The translations under genes were made by a program, and so were the position numbers. The notes under the pieces were generated by a model that worked only from the letters and a program-made list of their open reading frames with translations, was not told the origin of the DNA and ran no database searches. Shown here in pieces: positions 17,134 through 25,826 of a DNA stretch of 64,000 bases. The DNA comes from Novosphingobium sp. FSW06-99 (GTDB lineage Bacteria; Pseudomonadota; Alphaproteobacteria; Sphingomonadales; Sphingomonadaceae): the NCBI RefSeq assembly GCF_001519065.1, contig NZ_KQ954263.1, forward strand, positions 62,001 through 126,000. Reading direction: 5' to 3'. The stretch's first letter is position 1, and each line of letters opens with the position of its first letter.

Positions 17134-18350
17134 GCCAGGCGCTCGGCATAGATTTCCAGCAACCGGTCGAGCCAGCCATCGGGATCGAGCGCCAGAAACG
17201 CGCCCAGCACATGCCCGGCGTGGCTCATTGCCGCGATGGCGGTGTCATCACCCGCCAGTTCGCGCAGCAGCGCGGCAAAGCGCGCGGTGTCGCGCGGTTC
17301 GACCGTCAACCCGGCGCCGATCCGCACGATATCGTCGGCCAGTAGCGCGCTGGGCGGCAGGAGCACCGGCAAGCCGCTGCGCGCGGCCTCGATCGCGACC
17401 AGCCCGAACGGTTCGGGATAGCGGCTGGGCATCACCAGCAGGCGCGCGCGGTGGGCCAGTGCGGCAATCTGTGGCGGATCGAGTCGCCCGGTAAACTGCG
17501 CCTCGGGGTACAGCGCGCGCAACTGGCTGGCCTGCGCACCATCGCCGATCACGCGGATCGGCACGTGTGCCGCGCGCGCGGCGGCCAGCGCCAGATCGGC
17601 GCCCTTGGTGTCCTCCAGCCGTCCGACGAACAGCACCTCACGACAGGTTTCGGCGGCGATGCGCGTGGCACTCCATGGCACCACCGGATTTGGCACCACG
17701 TGGATCGCGGCGGCGGGAATGCCGCCGCGTTGCAACAGCGGGGCCATCGCGGCATGGATCGCCAGCACCGGCGGGCTGTGCTGCGGCGCCATGGCCAGCC
17801 GCTGGATCGCCGCGCGCCCCAGCCGCCAGGCCTTGTGCACGGTGCCGTGCCGGTCGCACCGCGCCAGCGCACAGGCGATGCCCAGCGGCACGCGGGCGCA
17901 GGGAGCCCCGGTCGGCAGATCGGCAAAAGCGCCGTTGGGGCAGACGAGAAAGAAGTCATGCGCCGAAATGACCAGCCGGTCGCGCACCGGGGCCAGCGCC
18001 GCCAGCACGGCCGGTGACAGGATCTGCGACCAGCCGTGCAAGTGATAGACCGTTGTCGGCGTGTCGTGCCGGGCGATCCAGCCGCGCACCATATGCCAGG
18101 CCGCGCGGTTCCACCAGCCGCGGGTCATCGCCTGAATGCCGCCGCGCGCCAGCAGTCGCGCTTCGCCCAGTCCCTGTGCTTTGACGCCGGGATGGCCCAG
18201 CCCAAGCGGAGGCGGGCTGTCGCCCGACAGCACGGTGACGGGCAGGCCACGGTTGGCAAAACCGAGTGCCGATTGCATCGCCAGCGCGCTGGCACCCCCC
18301 ATCGGGCATGACAGATCGTTGATCACCACGATGCGGTCGGGGCGGATCAA
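17076..18350 (-). CDS. Glycosyltransferase family 4
   Basis: 424-residue GT-B glycosyltransferase. The start is a TTG at 18350 that overlaps the TGA of the pyruvyl transferase gene (TTGA), giving IRPDRIVVINDLSCPMGGAS; no ATG fits better. The C-terminal nucleotide-sugar domain shows EVLFVGRLEDTKGADLALAA and the E(x7)E-type motif PEPFGLVAIEAARSGLP. The middle has HGWSQILSPAVLAAL and ISAHDFFLVCPNGAF, typical of polysaccharide GT4 enzymes. It should transfer a sugar to a lipid-linked or growing glycan at the cytoplasmic membrane. It is translationally coupled to the pyruvyl transferase, so both probably modify the same glycan. Confidence 0.92.
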   Translation of the reverse strand: MIRPDRIVVINDLSCPMGGASALAMQSALGFANRGLPVTVLSGDSPPPLGLGHPGVKAQGLGEARLLARGGIQAMTRGWWNRAAWHMVRGWIARHDTPTTVYHLHGWSQILSPAVLAALAPVRDRLVISAHDFFLVCPNGAFADLPTGAPCARVPLGIACALARCDRHGTVHKAWRLGRAAIQRLAMAPQHSPPVLAIHAAMAPLLQRGGIPAAAIHVVPNPVVPWSATRIAAETCREVLFVGRLEDTKGADLALAAARAAHVPIRVIGDGAQASQLRALYPEAQFTGRLDPPQIAALAHRARLLVMPSRYPEPFGLVAIEAARSGLPVLLPPSALLADDIVRIGAGLTVEPRDTARFAALLRELAGDDTAIAAMSHAGHVLGAFLALDPDGWLDRLLEIYAERLAQEAIRRALPSIGIDAAVA

Positions 18351-19570
18351 GGCGCGGATACGCCGCTGCGGATGACCTGGGCCAGGCGGGCGATGTCGGC
18401 GCGGGTCGTGGCGATCAACCGATCGAGCCGGTCGCGATCGACCCCGGTGGCCAGTGCCAGGTCGACCAGCGCGACGAGCGTGCCCGGATCGAGATCGGCA
18501 CAATCGGCGATGCAGGATTCGCGCCCGGCAAGCGCGAAAAAGCTCTCCAGCTTGACATCCCATTTCAGCCCGATCGCGGGAATGGCAAAGGAATGCGCGA
18601 CAATGCAGGCGTGCATGCGGTGCGCGATGATCACATCGCAGGTGGCAATGAACCCGACGAGTTCGGCGGGCGTGGCAAACGCCGGTGCGATGGTCACCGG
18701 ATAGGGCAGAGGCAAATCGTCGTCGCCTGGGGCCGCGCACCAGACCGCCCCGTGGCGGGCCAGAAAGGCGCGATCTTCGGGGCTGCCATTGGTGAACAGC
18801 ACGACATGCAGGCCGGCGACGGCGAGCGCACGCGCGGCGGTCTGATACCAGATCGCGAAATCGACCGTCGGGGGCAAGCCGCTGGCATGATAGCGGACTG
18901 CCAGCGGCGAGGTGATGCACAAGCCGACCCGCAGGCCTTCGCCGGTCGGGTTGCGAGGGGCCGGATCGAAATGGCGGACTGCGAGCAGACCCGGATCGCC
19001 CGCAAGCCCCGCGCCGGGCAGTCCATACGGTTCGAGCAGATCGTGCCACGCGCGTTGCGACCGCTGGTCGCGCACGGTCGCGGTGATCAGCGGCGCGGCG
19101 CACAGCGCGCGCACAAACAAGTGGTGCCCGGCGCGCGACCAGCGATGGTTGACCCCGACCGCATGCACCGCCACCGGCAGGCCCACCCGCGCCACTTCGC
19201 CCAGCGCGCCCGCCAGCTTCATCGGGAAATTGAGATCGGTGTCGGTCAGCAGATTGCCGCCGCCGACCACCACGGCATCAAACCCGCGCAGGCGGGTGCG
19301 CACATGGCGGCGCAACCGGAACCGCACCAGCAGCGCCAGCGCCACCCGCACCGCGCGCCGCCGGGCCCAGCGCGGCAAGGCTTCGAGCAGGGCAATTACG
19401 CGCCCGCGCCGGCTGGGGCCATGGCCGCGATAGGCGGCGCGCCCGGCCAGATCGATCGACACCACAGTGGCCCCCGGCAGGGCCTCCGCGAGTTCGCGCT
19501 CAAGGCATTCGGACAGCAGACCATCGCCCAGGTTCGGGCTGAACTTTACATTGAGCAGCGCGATCTTCAT
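18347..19570 (-). CDS. Polysaccharide pyruvyl transferase family protein
   Basis: 407-residue protein beginning MKIALLNVKFSPNLGDGLLS, where the N-terminal N-x-GD motif marks the pyruvyl transferase family; the ATG at 19570 is preferred to an upstream in-frame start. Other family stretches are VVVGGGNLLTDTDLN, VAVHAVGVNHRW and IIAHRMHACIVAHSFAIPAI (H-R-M/L-H motif near the C-terminus). Members add phosphoenolpyruvate-derived ketals to exopolysaccharide sugars. It is followed by an overlapping GT4 gene. The acceptor glycan is unknown. Confidence 0.9.
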   Translation of the reverse strand: MKIALLNVKFSPNLGDGLLSECLERELAEALPGATVVSIDLAGRAAYRGHGPSRRGRVIALLEALPRWARRRAVRVALALLVRFRLRRHVRTRLRGFDAVVVGGGNLLTDTDLNFPMKLAGALGEVARVGLPVAVHAVGVNHRWSRAGHHLFVRALCAAPLITATVRDQRSQRAWHDLLEPYGLPGAGLAGDPGLLAVRHFDPAPRNPTGEGLRVGLCITSPLAVRYHASGLPPTVDFAIWYQTAARALAVAGLHVVLFTNGSPEDRAFLARHGAVWCAAPGDDDLPLPYPVTIAPAFATPAELVGFIATCDVIIAHRMHACIVAHSFAIPAIGLKWDVKLESFFALAGRESCIADCADLDPGTLVALVDLALATGVDRDRLDRLIATTRADIARLAQVIRSGVSAP

Positions 19571-19820
19571 GCCTTGCGCGCTCGCACGCCGCACGCAGAT
19601 CGATGCGTTTCAGGTTTAACGCATCGATGTCCTGAGTGACGCGCAAAGGAATCCGGACTGGCCATGGCCCGATGCTTTGCCACTGCGCCCGACTGCGGCA
19701 AGCAGGGATAGCGCCGGTTCGGCCCGGTTTCGGAGGCTTTGACGAATTGGCAGTGGGCGTGCACGCATTGCGCCCACCGCGACGGCGCGGGCCGTTGATG
19801 CGATCAAAATGTCTAAAAAA

Positions 19821-20495
19821 TCAGCGCGATGCAAACAGCAGTCGACCCGGACCCAACTGATCGAGCACAGTCTCGATCGAACTGTTGCCCACCGCAAAAC
19901 AGCCCTGGCTGCGCCCGATCCGACCATATTGCGCGGCAAATTCAGGTTCGACGTAAGTGGCTGAATGGATGACGATCCCGCGCACTTCGGCCTGATCGTT
20001 GTCGGGATCGAGCCCGATCAACCGGCGCGACCGGCCATGGCGGCCATAATAAGTATCACCCAGCACAAAGCTGCCGTTGCTCGATGCTTCGGAGCCGATG
20101 CGGTTGGAAAAATGTTCGGCAAAGCCGCTGTTGGCCGGATCGGACCCGCGCCCGTGGGCGACCAGGTGGCTCGACAGCACGCGGCCGCCCGCCACATCGA
20201 CGATATGCAGACGCGGACTGCGCGACGGCACCGAAAAATCGACCAGACCGATCACCGAAGGATCGGCAACGCGTTCCCGATGGACGTCGAGCGCGGCCAG
20301 CGCGCGTGGCAGCAGCACTGGCGCACTGGCGTCCAGCGTCGCGTCAGGCTGCGCGGGCAAAGGCGGCAGAACGCGCTGCCAGAGCGACCAGTCGGTCTGC
20401 TCTGGCAGGATGGCGGCGCTGGCGCCGCGTGGCAACAAGGCGGTGGCTGCGGTTCCGGCAATGGCGCCGAGGAACCGGCGCCTGCCGGACATCAT
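19821..20495 (-). CDS. L,D-transpeptidase-fold protein (YkuD_2), exported
   Basis: 224-residue protein with a Tat-like leader (MSGRRRFLGAIAGTAATALL). The YkuD_2/murein L,D-transpeptidase catalytic domain occupies about residues 75-220. It has PRLHIVDVAGGRVLSSHLVA, a histidine in RGIVIHSATYV and the catalytic cysteine in GRSQGCFAV, which form the His/Cys pair of the family. It should act on peptidoglycan cross-links or related periplasmic substrates. A second ATG at 20492 is equally usable. It stands alone between the pyruvyl transferase (250-base gap, nothing recognisable there) and a nitroreductase. Confidence 0.9.
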   Translation of the reverse strand: MMSGRRRFLGAIAGTAATALLPRGASAAILPEQTDWSLWQRVLPPLPAQPDATLDASAPVLLPRALAALDVHRERVADPSVIGLVDFSVPSRSPRLHIVDVAGGRVLSSHLVAHGRGSDPANSGFAEHFSNRIGSEASSNGSFVLGDTYYGRHGRSRRLIGLDPDNDQAEVRGIVIHSATYVEPEFAAQYGRIGRSQGCFAVGNSSIETVLDQLGPGRLLFASR

Positions 20496-20655
20496 CGTGC
20501 AAGACCCCGTAATATTGTTCGCGCCGGTTCAACGACCGGCATTTGGCTGCGCGCATACCATTGCCGCGCGCAGCAGAACCAGCCGTTCGATCAACCCTTG
20601 CGATGAAACGTGCGGTTCGTGCTGCAAACCGTTGGGGGGTCCGTGATTTTCGCGA

Positions 20656-21249
20656 TCAGTCCTGTGGCAATGCGGTGAACGCGCCCGCAGCCGTGAAGCG
20701 CGCAACCGGATGACGCCCGCTGGGAACTTCGCGCGCGCGCAGCGCTTCGGGCAGCGATTCCGGATCGCCCTTGCGCCCGATCGCCACGGCGGCCTCGATG
20801 TGGAAATCGTCGGGGATGGCGAGTTCGGTGCGGATACGGTCCTGATCGATGCCCGCCATGCCATGCGCGTGATAGCCCAGGGCCGTTGCCTGCAACGCGA
20901 GCAGGGCCCAGGCCGCACCGGCATCAAAACTGTGGTTGGGGTTGGCTTTGGGATCGCCGCCCAGCTTCATCTGCCGGTCCGAAATCACGATCACCAGCGC
21001 ACCTGCGGCACGGGCCCAGGACGCATTGAACGGCATCAGCAGCGACACGAACAAGTCCCAGTTGGCATCGCCCGACACGGCATAGAGAAAGCGCCAGGGC
21101 TGATAGTTGAACGCCGAAGGGGCCAGCGCGGCGGCCTCGAAAATGACCTGCAGATCGTCGGCCGCGACGGGCGTGCCATCAAACGCGCGCGGCGACCAGC
21201 GCTCGACAAACAGGGGAACAACGCGGGGATCGGCGGTGCGTGCGGTCAT
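20656..21249 (-). CDS. Nitroreductase family protein
   Basis: 197-residue flavoprotein of the nitroreductase family. The FMN-binding N-terminus reads VERWSPRAFDGTPVAADDLQ and APSAFNYQPWRFLYA. A later AGAAWALLALQATALGYHAH and GMAGIDQDRI complete the fold. Members use NAD(P)H and FMN to reduce nitro groups, quinones or related compounds in the cytoplasm. The substrate is unknown. A second, distinct nitroreductase is at 45157-45819. No operon partner is obvious. Confidence 0.92.
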   Translation of the reverse strand: MTARTADPRVVPLFVERWSPRAFDGTPVAADDLQVIFEAAALAPSAFNYQPWRFLYAVSGDANWDLFVSLLMPFNASWARAAGALVIVISDRQMKLGGDPKANPNHSFDAGAAWALLALQATALGYHAHGMAGIDQDRIRTELAIPDDFHIEAAVAIGRKGDPESLPEALRAREVPSGRHPVARFTAAGAFTALPQD

Positions 21250-21351
21250 GAAAGTTGGCTTTCGAACAAGGGAGACGAAGCCCTATCCTGCCACGCGGCG
21301 CGGCGAAATCGCGAAAATGTTGTCAATCGCGTTTGGAAAACTTGAATGGCC

Positions 21352-22524
21352 CTAGGCGGCGCGTGCGTCGGGCGCGATCAGCCGTTCATAGGTCGCGAAC
21401 AGTTCGCGGAAATGATCGTCCATCGTGCGCGGGGGCGGCACGTCGGGGTCGGGCCCGGCCAGCCCGGATTCGCGTGCCAGACAATATTGCCCGATTGCGG
21501 CGGCGGCGGCGGCGGGGTCGGCCGAGCGGTAGATCCAGCCGCCACAGGCACGCGCCTGGTCGGCGGCGCCGCCTTCATCGGGGGTGATCAGCGGCAAGCC
21601 GCTGGCGCGTGCTTCGGCGGCAACCATGCAGAAGGTTTCGGCTTCGCAGCCGTGCAACAGTGCGTCTGCGCTGGCCATCACCCGCGCCAGTTCGTGGCGT
21701 TCGGCAATCGGGGCCAGCACCCGCACATGGGGGTTGCCGCCGATGCGCCGTTCGATGGTCTTGAGATCGCGGCCCTGGCCGACCAGCACGAGGCCGACTT
21801 CATGGCCGGTACCCGCAGCGGTGACCGCGTCGATCAGCATGGGCCAGCGCTTTTCCGGGGCAAACCGTCCGGCGCCGAGCAGCAGAGTGGCGGTTTCGGG
21901 CAATTCGCACAGGCCCAGCAGGCCCTTGCGCAGTTCGGCATCGCGCAATGCGGGCGAAAACACGCCGGGATCGACCCCCATCGGGTTGGTCACCACACGC
22001 TTCAGGCCCCCTGCGGCGAGCCGTGCCGACAGGCCCGGGCTGGCCGAGACGATCATGTCATAGGCCCCGTCTAGCCTGCGCAGATGGCGCCAATAGCGAT
22101 CGAACAGGCCGTTGATGGTGTCGCGCGTGGCCACCGGATCGAACCAGCGATAGGCATAGGCGGACAACGGGTCGGCGTGCATGATCAGCGCGCGAGGGGC
22201 CTTGCCGGGCCATTCGGCGATGATGCTGGCGCTGCGCCAGGGCGACGAGGCTTCGACAAAATCGGGCTGTTCGCGTTCGAGCGCAGCATAAAGCGCGGGC
22301 ACGTCGCTGAAATAGCGGTAATTGAAATCAAGCGGAAAGACCGTCGATTTCAGCCAGACAATCCGTGCGTTGGGGCCGCGTTCCTCGATTTCGTCGCGTG
22401 CACCCGGCGCGATAACGACGACTTCGTGCCCCAAAGCCGCGCCCGCCTTGAGCTTGCGATCGATATAGGTGCGTACGCCGCCGCCCTTCGGAGCATAAAA
22501 GGCGCAGACATCAACCAGCTTCAT
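21352..22524 (-). CDS. Glycosyltransferase family 4
   Basis: 390-residue GT-B glycosyltransferase. The N-terminus MKLVDVCAFYAPKGGGVRTY carries the glycine-rich acceptor-site loop. The C-terminal half has LLLGAGRFAPEKRWPMLIDA and CEAETFCMVAAEARASGLPL (E(x7)E-type motif), with VTNPMGVDPGVFSP between domains. It resembles mannosyl- or glucosyltransferases that act on membrane lipids or polysaccharide precursors. Its ATG overlaps the stop of the DUF2141 gene (ATGA), and that gene overlaps the membrane protein upstream, so the three form a tight operon. A glycolipid role is inferred from those partners. Confidence 0.92.
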   Translation of the reverse strand: MKLVDVCAFYAPKGGGVRTYIDRKLKAGAALGHEVVVIAPGARDEIEERGPNARIVWLKSTVFPLDFNYRYFSDVPALYAALEREQPDFVEASSPWRSASIIAEWPGKAPRALIMHADPLSAYAYRWFDPVATRDTINGLFDRYWRHLRRLDGAYDMIVSASPGLSARLAAGGLKRVVTNPMGVDPGVFSPALRDAELRKGLLGLCELPETATLLLGAGRFAPEKRWPMLIDAVTAAGTGHEVGLVLVGQGRDLKTIERRIGGNPHVRVLAPIAERHELARVMASADALLHGCEAETFCMVAAEARASGLPLITPDEGGAADQARACGGWIYRSADPAAAAAAIGQYCLARESGLAGPDPDVPPPRTMDDHFRELFATYERLIAPDARAA

Positions 22525-23051
22525 CGGTTGCTCGCGATCGGCCCGAACGAGAACAGGCCGATACGGTAATTCATGATCACGCGCAACGGGGTGACCCCGC
22601 TGCCCACCGTGATCGCGACGGAGTCTGCCTTTGGCTTGCTCCAGCCCAGATGCGGGTTGCGCGAAAATCCGACCCCGTCATGCTGCCAGTTGAAACGGTG
22701 GTTGGAATCGCGATCGTGCAGCACCATCACCGCATAACGGCCGGGGCCCGGCAGGCGCACGCAGATGTGGGGTTCGTGTTCGCCCGGCACCGGGCCTTCG
22801 ACGCGGCGAAAGGTCTTGCCGGCGTTGATCAGCTTGTTGTCGTCTTCCAGGAAATCGCCTTCGACGCCCGGATAGACCTCGACCTTCAATTTGCCCTCGT
22901 GGTCTTTCAGCCCGATCACGTCGACGATCACTGCGGGGCCAGCCTCATCCGCGCGACAACGCGCCTCCACCGTGCCCAGATCGGGGCTCGACGGCACAAA
23001 CGCGGCAGTCATCAGCGGAAAGGTGGCTGCCAGCAGCAGCGGGCGGATCAT
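22521..23051 (-). CDS. DUF2141 domain protein, exported
   Basis: 176-residue exported protein with a short signal peptide (MIRPLLLAATFPLMTAAFVP). The DUF2141 beta-sandwich domain shows KLKVEVYPGVEGDFLEDDNK, GRYAVMVLHDRDSNHRFNW and GVGFSRNPHLGWSKPKADSV, the last two being family hallmarks. The biochemical role of DUF2141 is unknown; members are secreted or periplasmic and often lie by carotenoid, lipid or glycosyltransferase genes. It is translationally coupled on both sides, so its job is tied to the GT4 and the polytopic membrane protein. Confidence 0.88.
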   Translation of the reverse strand: MIRPLLLAATFPLMTAAFVPSSPDLGTVEARCRADEAGPAVIVDVIGLKDHEGKLKVEVYPGVEGDFLEDDNKLINAGKTFRRVEGPVPGEHEPHICVRLPGPGRYAVMVLHDRDSNHRFNWQHDGVGFSRNPHLGWSKPKADSVAITVGSGVTPLRVIMNYRIGLFSFGPIASNR

Positions 23052-23971
23052 GCGTTACGCTCCCTTTGCGCCAGATCGAGCAGCAACATCGCGATGAACA
23101 CGGCAATATGGATAGCGGTGATGAACAGGGCAATAACCGTGATCATCTCGTGAGTCTGGTCGACTGGCCCGCCCAGCAGCGCGAGCGCCCCAGCAAAGGC
23201 GATTTCCTGGTTGGGAATCAGCGGCAGACGGGTGACCAGCAGGCGCCCGGTCGACAGGATCAGCCACGATGACAGCGGCACGGCGGGCAGCATCAGGCTC
23301 CACAACACCGCGGTCAACACGGTGTTGGCGACCAACCGCACCATATGCACGCTCAACACAAACAGCAGATCGGGACGTGGCAGGCTGAGCAGGCGGTTGC
23401 GGAACACGGTGATGGCAAGACCGGTCACCAGCATGATCGCGATCGATCCCTGCAATTCGGCACCATTGATGCCAAAGCCGAATTTCTTGATGAACGGCCA
23501 GGCCACCGCCATCATGATCAGGGTCATGGCATAGCCGGCGATGGCCGACAGGATCGCCACGTCCTTGACCGCGCCGAACGGCGATCCTTCCATTTTCACA
23601 TGGCGCCGCGCCCAGTCGTAGAAGTAGACTTCGCCGACATAGCTGAGCAGGATCTGGTTGCCGATCATCTTCTTGATCAGCGGAAACAGCCCTTCGAGCG
23701 GGATCTTCCACAACTTGCGAAAGATCACCCAGTCGCCCAGCGGGCCGCTGAGATAGTTGATGCCCAGCACCAGCCAGATCAGCGGCGAAGTCGGGATGAA
23801 GGCAACCAGCGTGTGCCAGTCGAGCGCGTGAACCTGCCACAATGCGCCGCCCAGGATCGCGACTGAGATGGCCGGGCCGACAAACGCACCGGCGCGGCGC
23901 CAGCGCGAGGTGACGTTCGACGCGGGCAGCGCGGCGGGCGCGGATTCGGCGGCGGTGGCAGGTTCGGTCAT
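23048..23971 (-). CDS. Polytopic membrane protein, flippase-like (UPF0104/LPG-synthase TM-like)
   Basis: 307-residue membrane protein with about eight helices. The start is placed at 23971 (MTEPATAAESAPAALPASNV); a polar 35-residue tail precedes the first helix. Conserved-looking loops include GNQILLSYVGEVYFYDWARR and TGRLLVTRLPLIPNQEIAFA, which resemble the membrane domain of lysylphosphatidylglycerol synthases and UPF0104 proteins, some of which move or modify lipids. That assignment is tentative. It opens an operon with DUF2141 and GT4 genes (ATGA overlaps), which suggests lipid or glycolipid export. Confidence 0.75.
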   Translation of the reverse strand: MTEPATAAESAPAALPASNVTSRWRRAGAFVGPAISVAILGGALWQVHALDWHTLVAFIPTSPLIWLVLGINYLSGPLGDWVIFRKLWKIPLEGLFPLIKKMIGNQILLSYVGEVYFYDWARRHVKMEGSPFGAVKDVAILSAIAGYAMTLIMMAVAWPFIKKFGFGINGAELQGSIAIMLVTGLAITVFRNRLLSLPRPDLLFVLSVHMVRLVANTVLTAVLWSLMLPAVPLSSWLILSTGRLLVTRLPLIPNQEIAFAGALALLGGPVDQTHEMITVIALFITAIHIAVFIAMLLLDLAQRERNA

Positions 23972-24131
23972 GACTGGAATGCTCGCGCAAGGGCGGGTGT
24001 GGTGCCACGGATCATGCACATGCGCGGCAATATAGGCGTGGACCGGTTCATCGATGCGCGTTTAGGCAGCTTGGCGGTTCCGGTCCAGTCGCCATTGTGC
24101 CCGCCGCGCGCAGGGCCGTGCACAGGTGCCA

Positions 24132-24929
24132 TCACCCGATCAGCCCGGCATAGCGGGCAGGGCGATGGCTGGCGGCAAACCGTGTCAGCGTCGCATCGAT
24201 CGATCGAAGCAGCGCGGGCACGGTGACATCGCCGGGATGTACCGCAACGCGCACTGTGGGCAGGACCGGCAGTACGCGCCGCGCAAGACCGGCAAACCCG
24301 ATCGATGAACGGATGCGGCCGGGGCTGCGGCTGGCCCAGGTCACCACCGGGCCGCGCGACACCACGCGGCGGTTGCCGGGGGTCCACACTTTCATGTGAT
24401 CTTCGGCCAATGCAAACCCCAGTTCGTCGAGCGCATCCAGCGCGCCGGGGCCATAGAGCCATGCGGGCGCGATGAACCCGGCGACCGGCGCGCCGAGAAT
24501 GTCTTCGAGCAGGGCCTTGCCTTCGCCCATCCGCCGCACCGCCTCGCCGCGCGACAGATTGAGGAATTCGCCTTCACCCGCCGTCATGTGCTTGCCCTTG
24601 AACGCGGCAAAGCCCTGGCGCGCCGGGGTTTCGTCGCGATGGCACCAGCCGTGCAGGAACATTTCGATGCCCAGCCCGGCCCATTGCCGCAATCGCGCAT
24701 GAAACGCACGGTTGTCGGCGATCGGGGCTTCGCGCCAGTGATCGGGGATCACCAGCATGGCGAACCGGGCCGCACCGAGATGACGGTCAAGCCGTTCGGC
24801 CAGTGCATCGACGGCCGTTTCGGAACGCGGCGAGACATCGTGAATCGACACCAGCAGCCGCCGCGCAGGGGCTGTTTCACGCGCCGGTTGCGTGCCCGGC
24901 GCGGCATTGGGCAGGGTGGGGTCGATCAT
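24132..24929 (-). CDS. DUF2334 polysaccharide deacetylase family protein
   Basis: 265-residue protein with a carbohydrate-deacetylase-like fold. It starts at the ATG of MIDPTLPNAA. The metal-binding N-terminus is RRLLVSIHDVSPRSETAVDA (His-Asp). MFLHGWCHRDETPARQGFAA supplies the H-x3-H-type site, and GFIAPAWLYGPGALDALDEL with VRVAVHPGDV completes the domain. No signal peptide is visible, so it is probably cytoplasmic or acts at the inner membrane face. It lies about 160 bases upstream of the membrane protein/DUF2141/GT4 operon in the same direction. Removal of acyl groups from the same glycan or glycolipid is an inference. Confidence 0.85.
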   Translation of the reverse strand: MIDPTLPNAAPGTQPARETAPARRLLVSIHDVSPRSETAVDALAERLDRHLGAARFAMLVIPDHWREAPIADNRAFHARLRQWAGLGIEMFLHGWCHRDETPARQGFAAFKGKHMTAGEGEFLNLSRGEAVRRMGEGKALLEDILGAPVAGFIAPAWLYGPGALDALDELGFALAEDHMKVWTPGNRRVVSRGPVVTWASRSPGRIRSSIGFAGLARRVLPVLPTVRVAVHPGDVTVPALLRSIDATLTRFAASHRPARYAGLIG

Positions 24930-25130
24930 CACATGCGGTCCGCTGCGCGGCCTGTCGCAACCGGTGTCGCTTTGCAATGAAAATTTGCGTGGGTTCCGGT
25001 TCGACCGGGCGCAAAGTGGCGCCAATCCGGCGCAACCCTGTTGTCTACTTCGAAACTTGAGATACTCTTGGATGATACCGCCTTGGTATGCGAGTCGGCG
25101 GGGGCGCTTTTCATCACGAAGGGCACTGAC

Positions 25131-25826
25131 ATGACCAACCTGAACACCGCTGAAACAGTCTCCGTGGTACCGCAATCGGGTGATTCTCCGGATATCCTGC
25201 TCGTTCCCGGGCTGCACAATTCCGGCCCCGGGCACTGGCAGACAATCTGGGAAGAGCGGTTGCCGCATGCGCGCCGCGTCGATCTGGGATTGTGGGACGA
25301 TCCCCATCGCAACACCTGGGTGGGCAAGCTGGCGCTGGCAATCGGGCGCGCCGAACGCCCGGTGGTGCTGGTGGCGCATTCGCTGGGGTGCCACGTGGTG
25401 GCGTGGTGGGCCGAATACGAGGCGGCGTTCAACGCCGCCGTGCGCGCGGCGGAACTGTCCCTGGTGGTCGGTGCGCTGCTGGTTGCCCCACCCGAAGTCG
25501 AGGAAAACCCGGTCGACCGGCGGCTGACCCGGTTTGCCCCGGTGCCCACATCGCGATTTCCTTTCCCCACGATCGTGGTGGCCAGTCGCGACGATCCCTA
25601 TGCCTCGACCGGCCAGGTGCTGCGTATGGCGCGGCGCTGGGGTGCGCAATTCGCCGATGCCGGGGCGATCGGCCATGTCAATGCGCGGTCGGGCATCGGT
25701 GACTGGCAATTCGGGCTGGACCAGTTGCGGCGACTGGCGCCCGCTGCGGTACCGGCCGCCGTGGTGCCCGATCCCGCCGCGATCACTCTGCCGCCGCCGG
25801 CGTTTGGCTGGGGTGCAGCACGCTGA
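25131..25826 (+). CDS. RBBP9/YdeN family serine hydrolase
   Basis: 231-residue alpha/beta hydrolase of the RBBP9/YdeN family. ATG 25131 (MTNLNTAETV) is preferred because the fold begins shortly after it (PDILLVPGLHNSGPGHWQTI); an upstream in-frame start adds 30 residues without homology. The nucleophile serine is in VAHSLGCHVV, the acid in ASRDDPYAS and the histidine in AIGHVNARSGIGDW. Members are small esterases or hydrolases of unclear physiological substrate. It is divergent from the DUF2334 gene and its 3' end overlaps the convergent glgX by 44 bases. Confidence 0.9.
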   Translation: MTNLNTAETVSVVPQSGDSPDILLVPGLHNSGPGHWQTIWEERLPHARRVDLGLWDDPHRNTWVGKLALAIGRAERPVVLVAHSLGCHVVAWWAEYEAAFNAAVRAAELSLVVGALLVAPPEVEENPVDRRLTRFAPVPTSRFPFPTIVVASRDDPYASTGQVLRMARRWGAQFADAGAIGHVNARSGIGDWQFGLDQLRRLAPAAVPAAVVPDPAAITLPPPAFGWGAAR

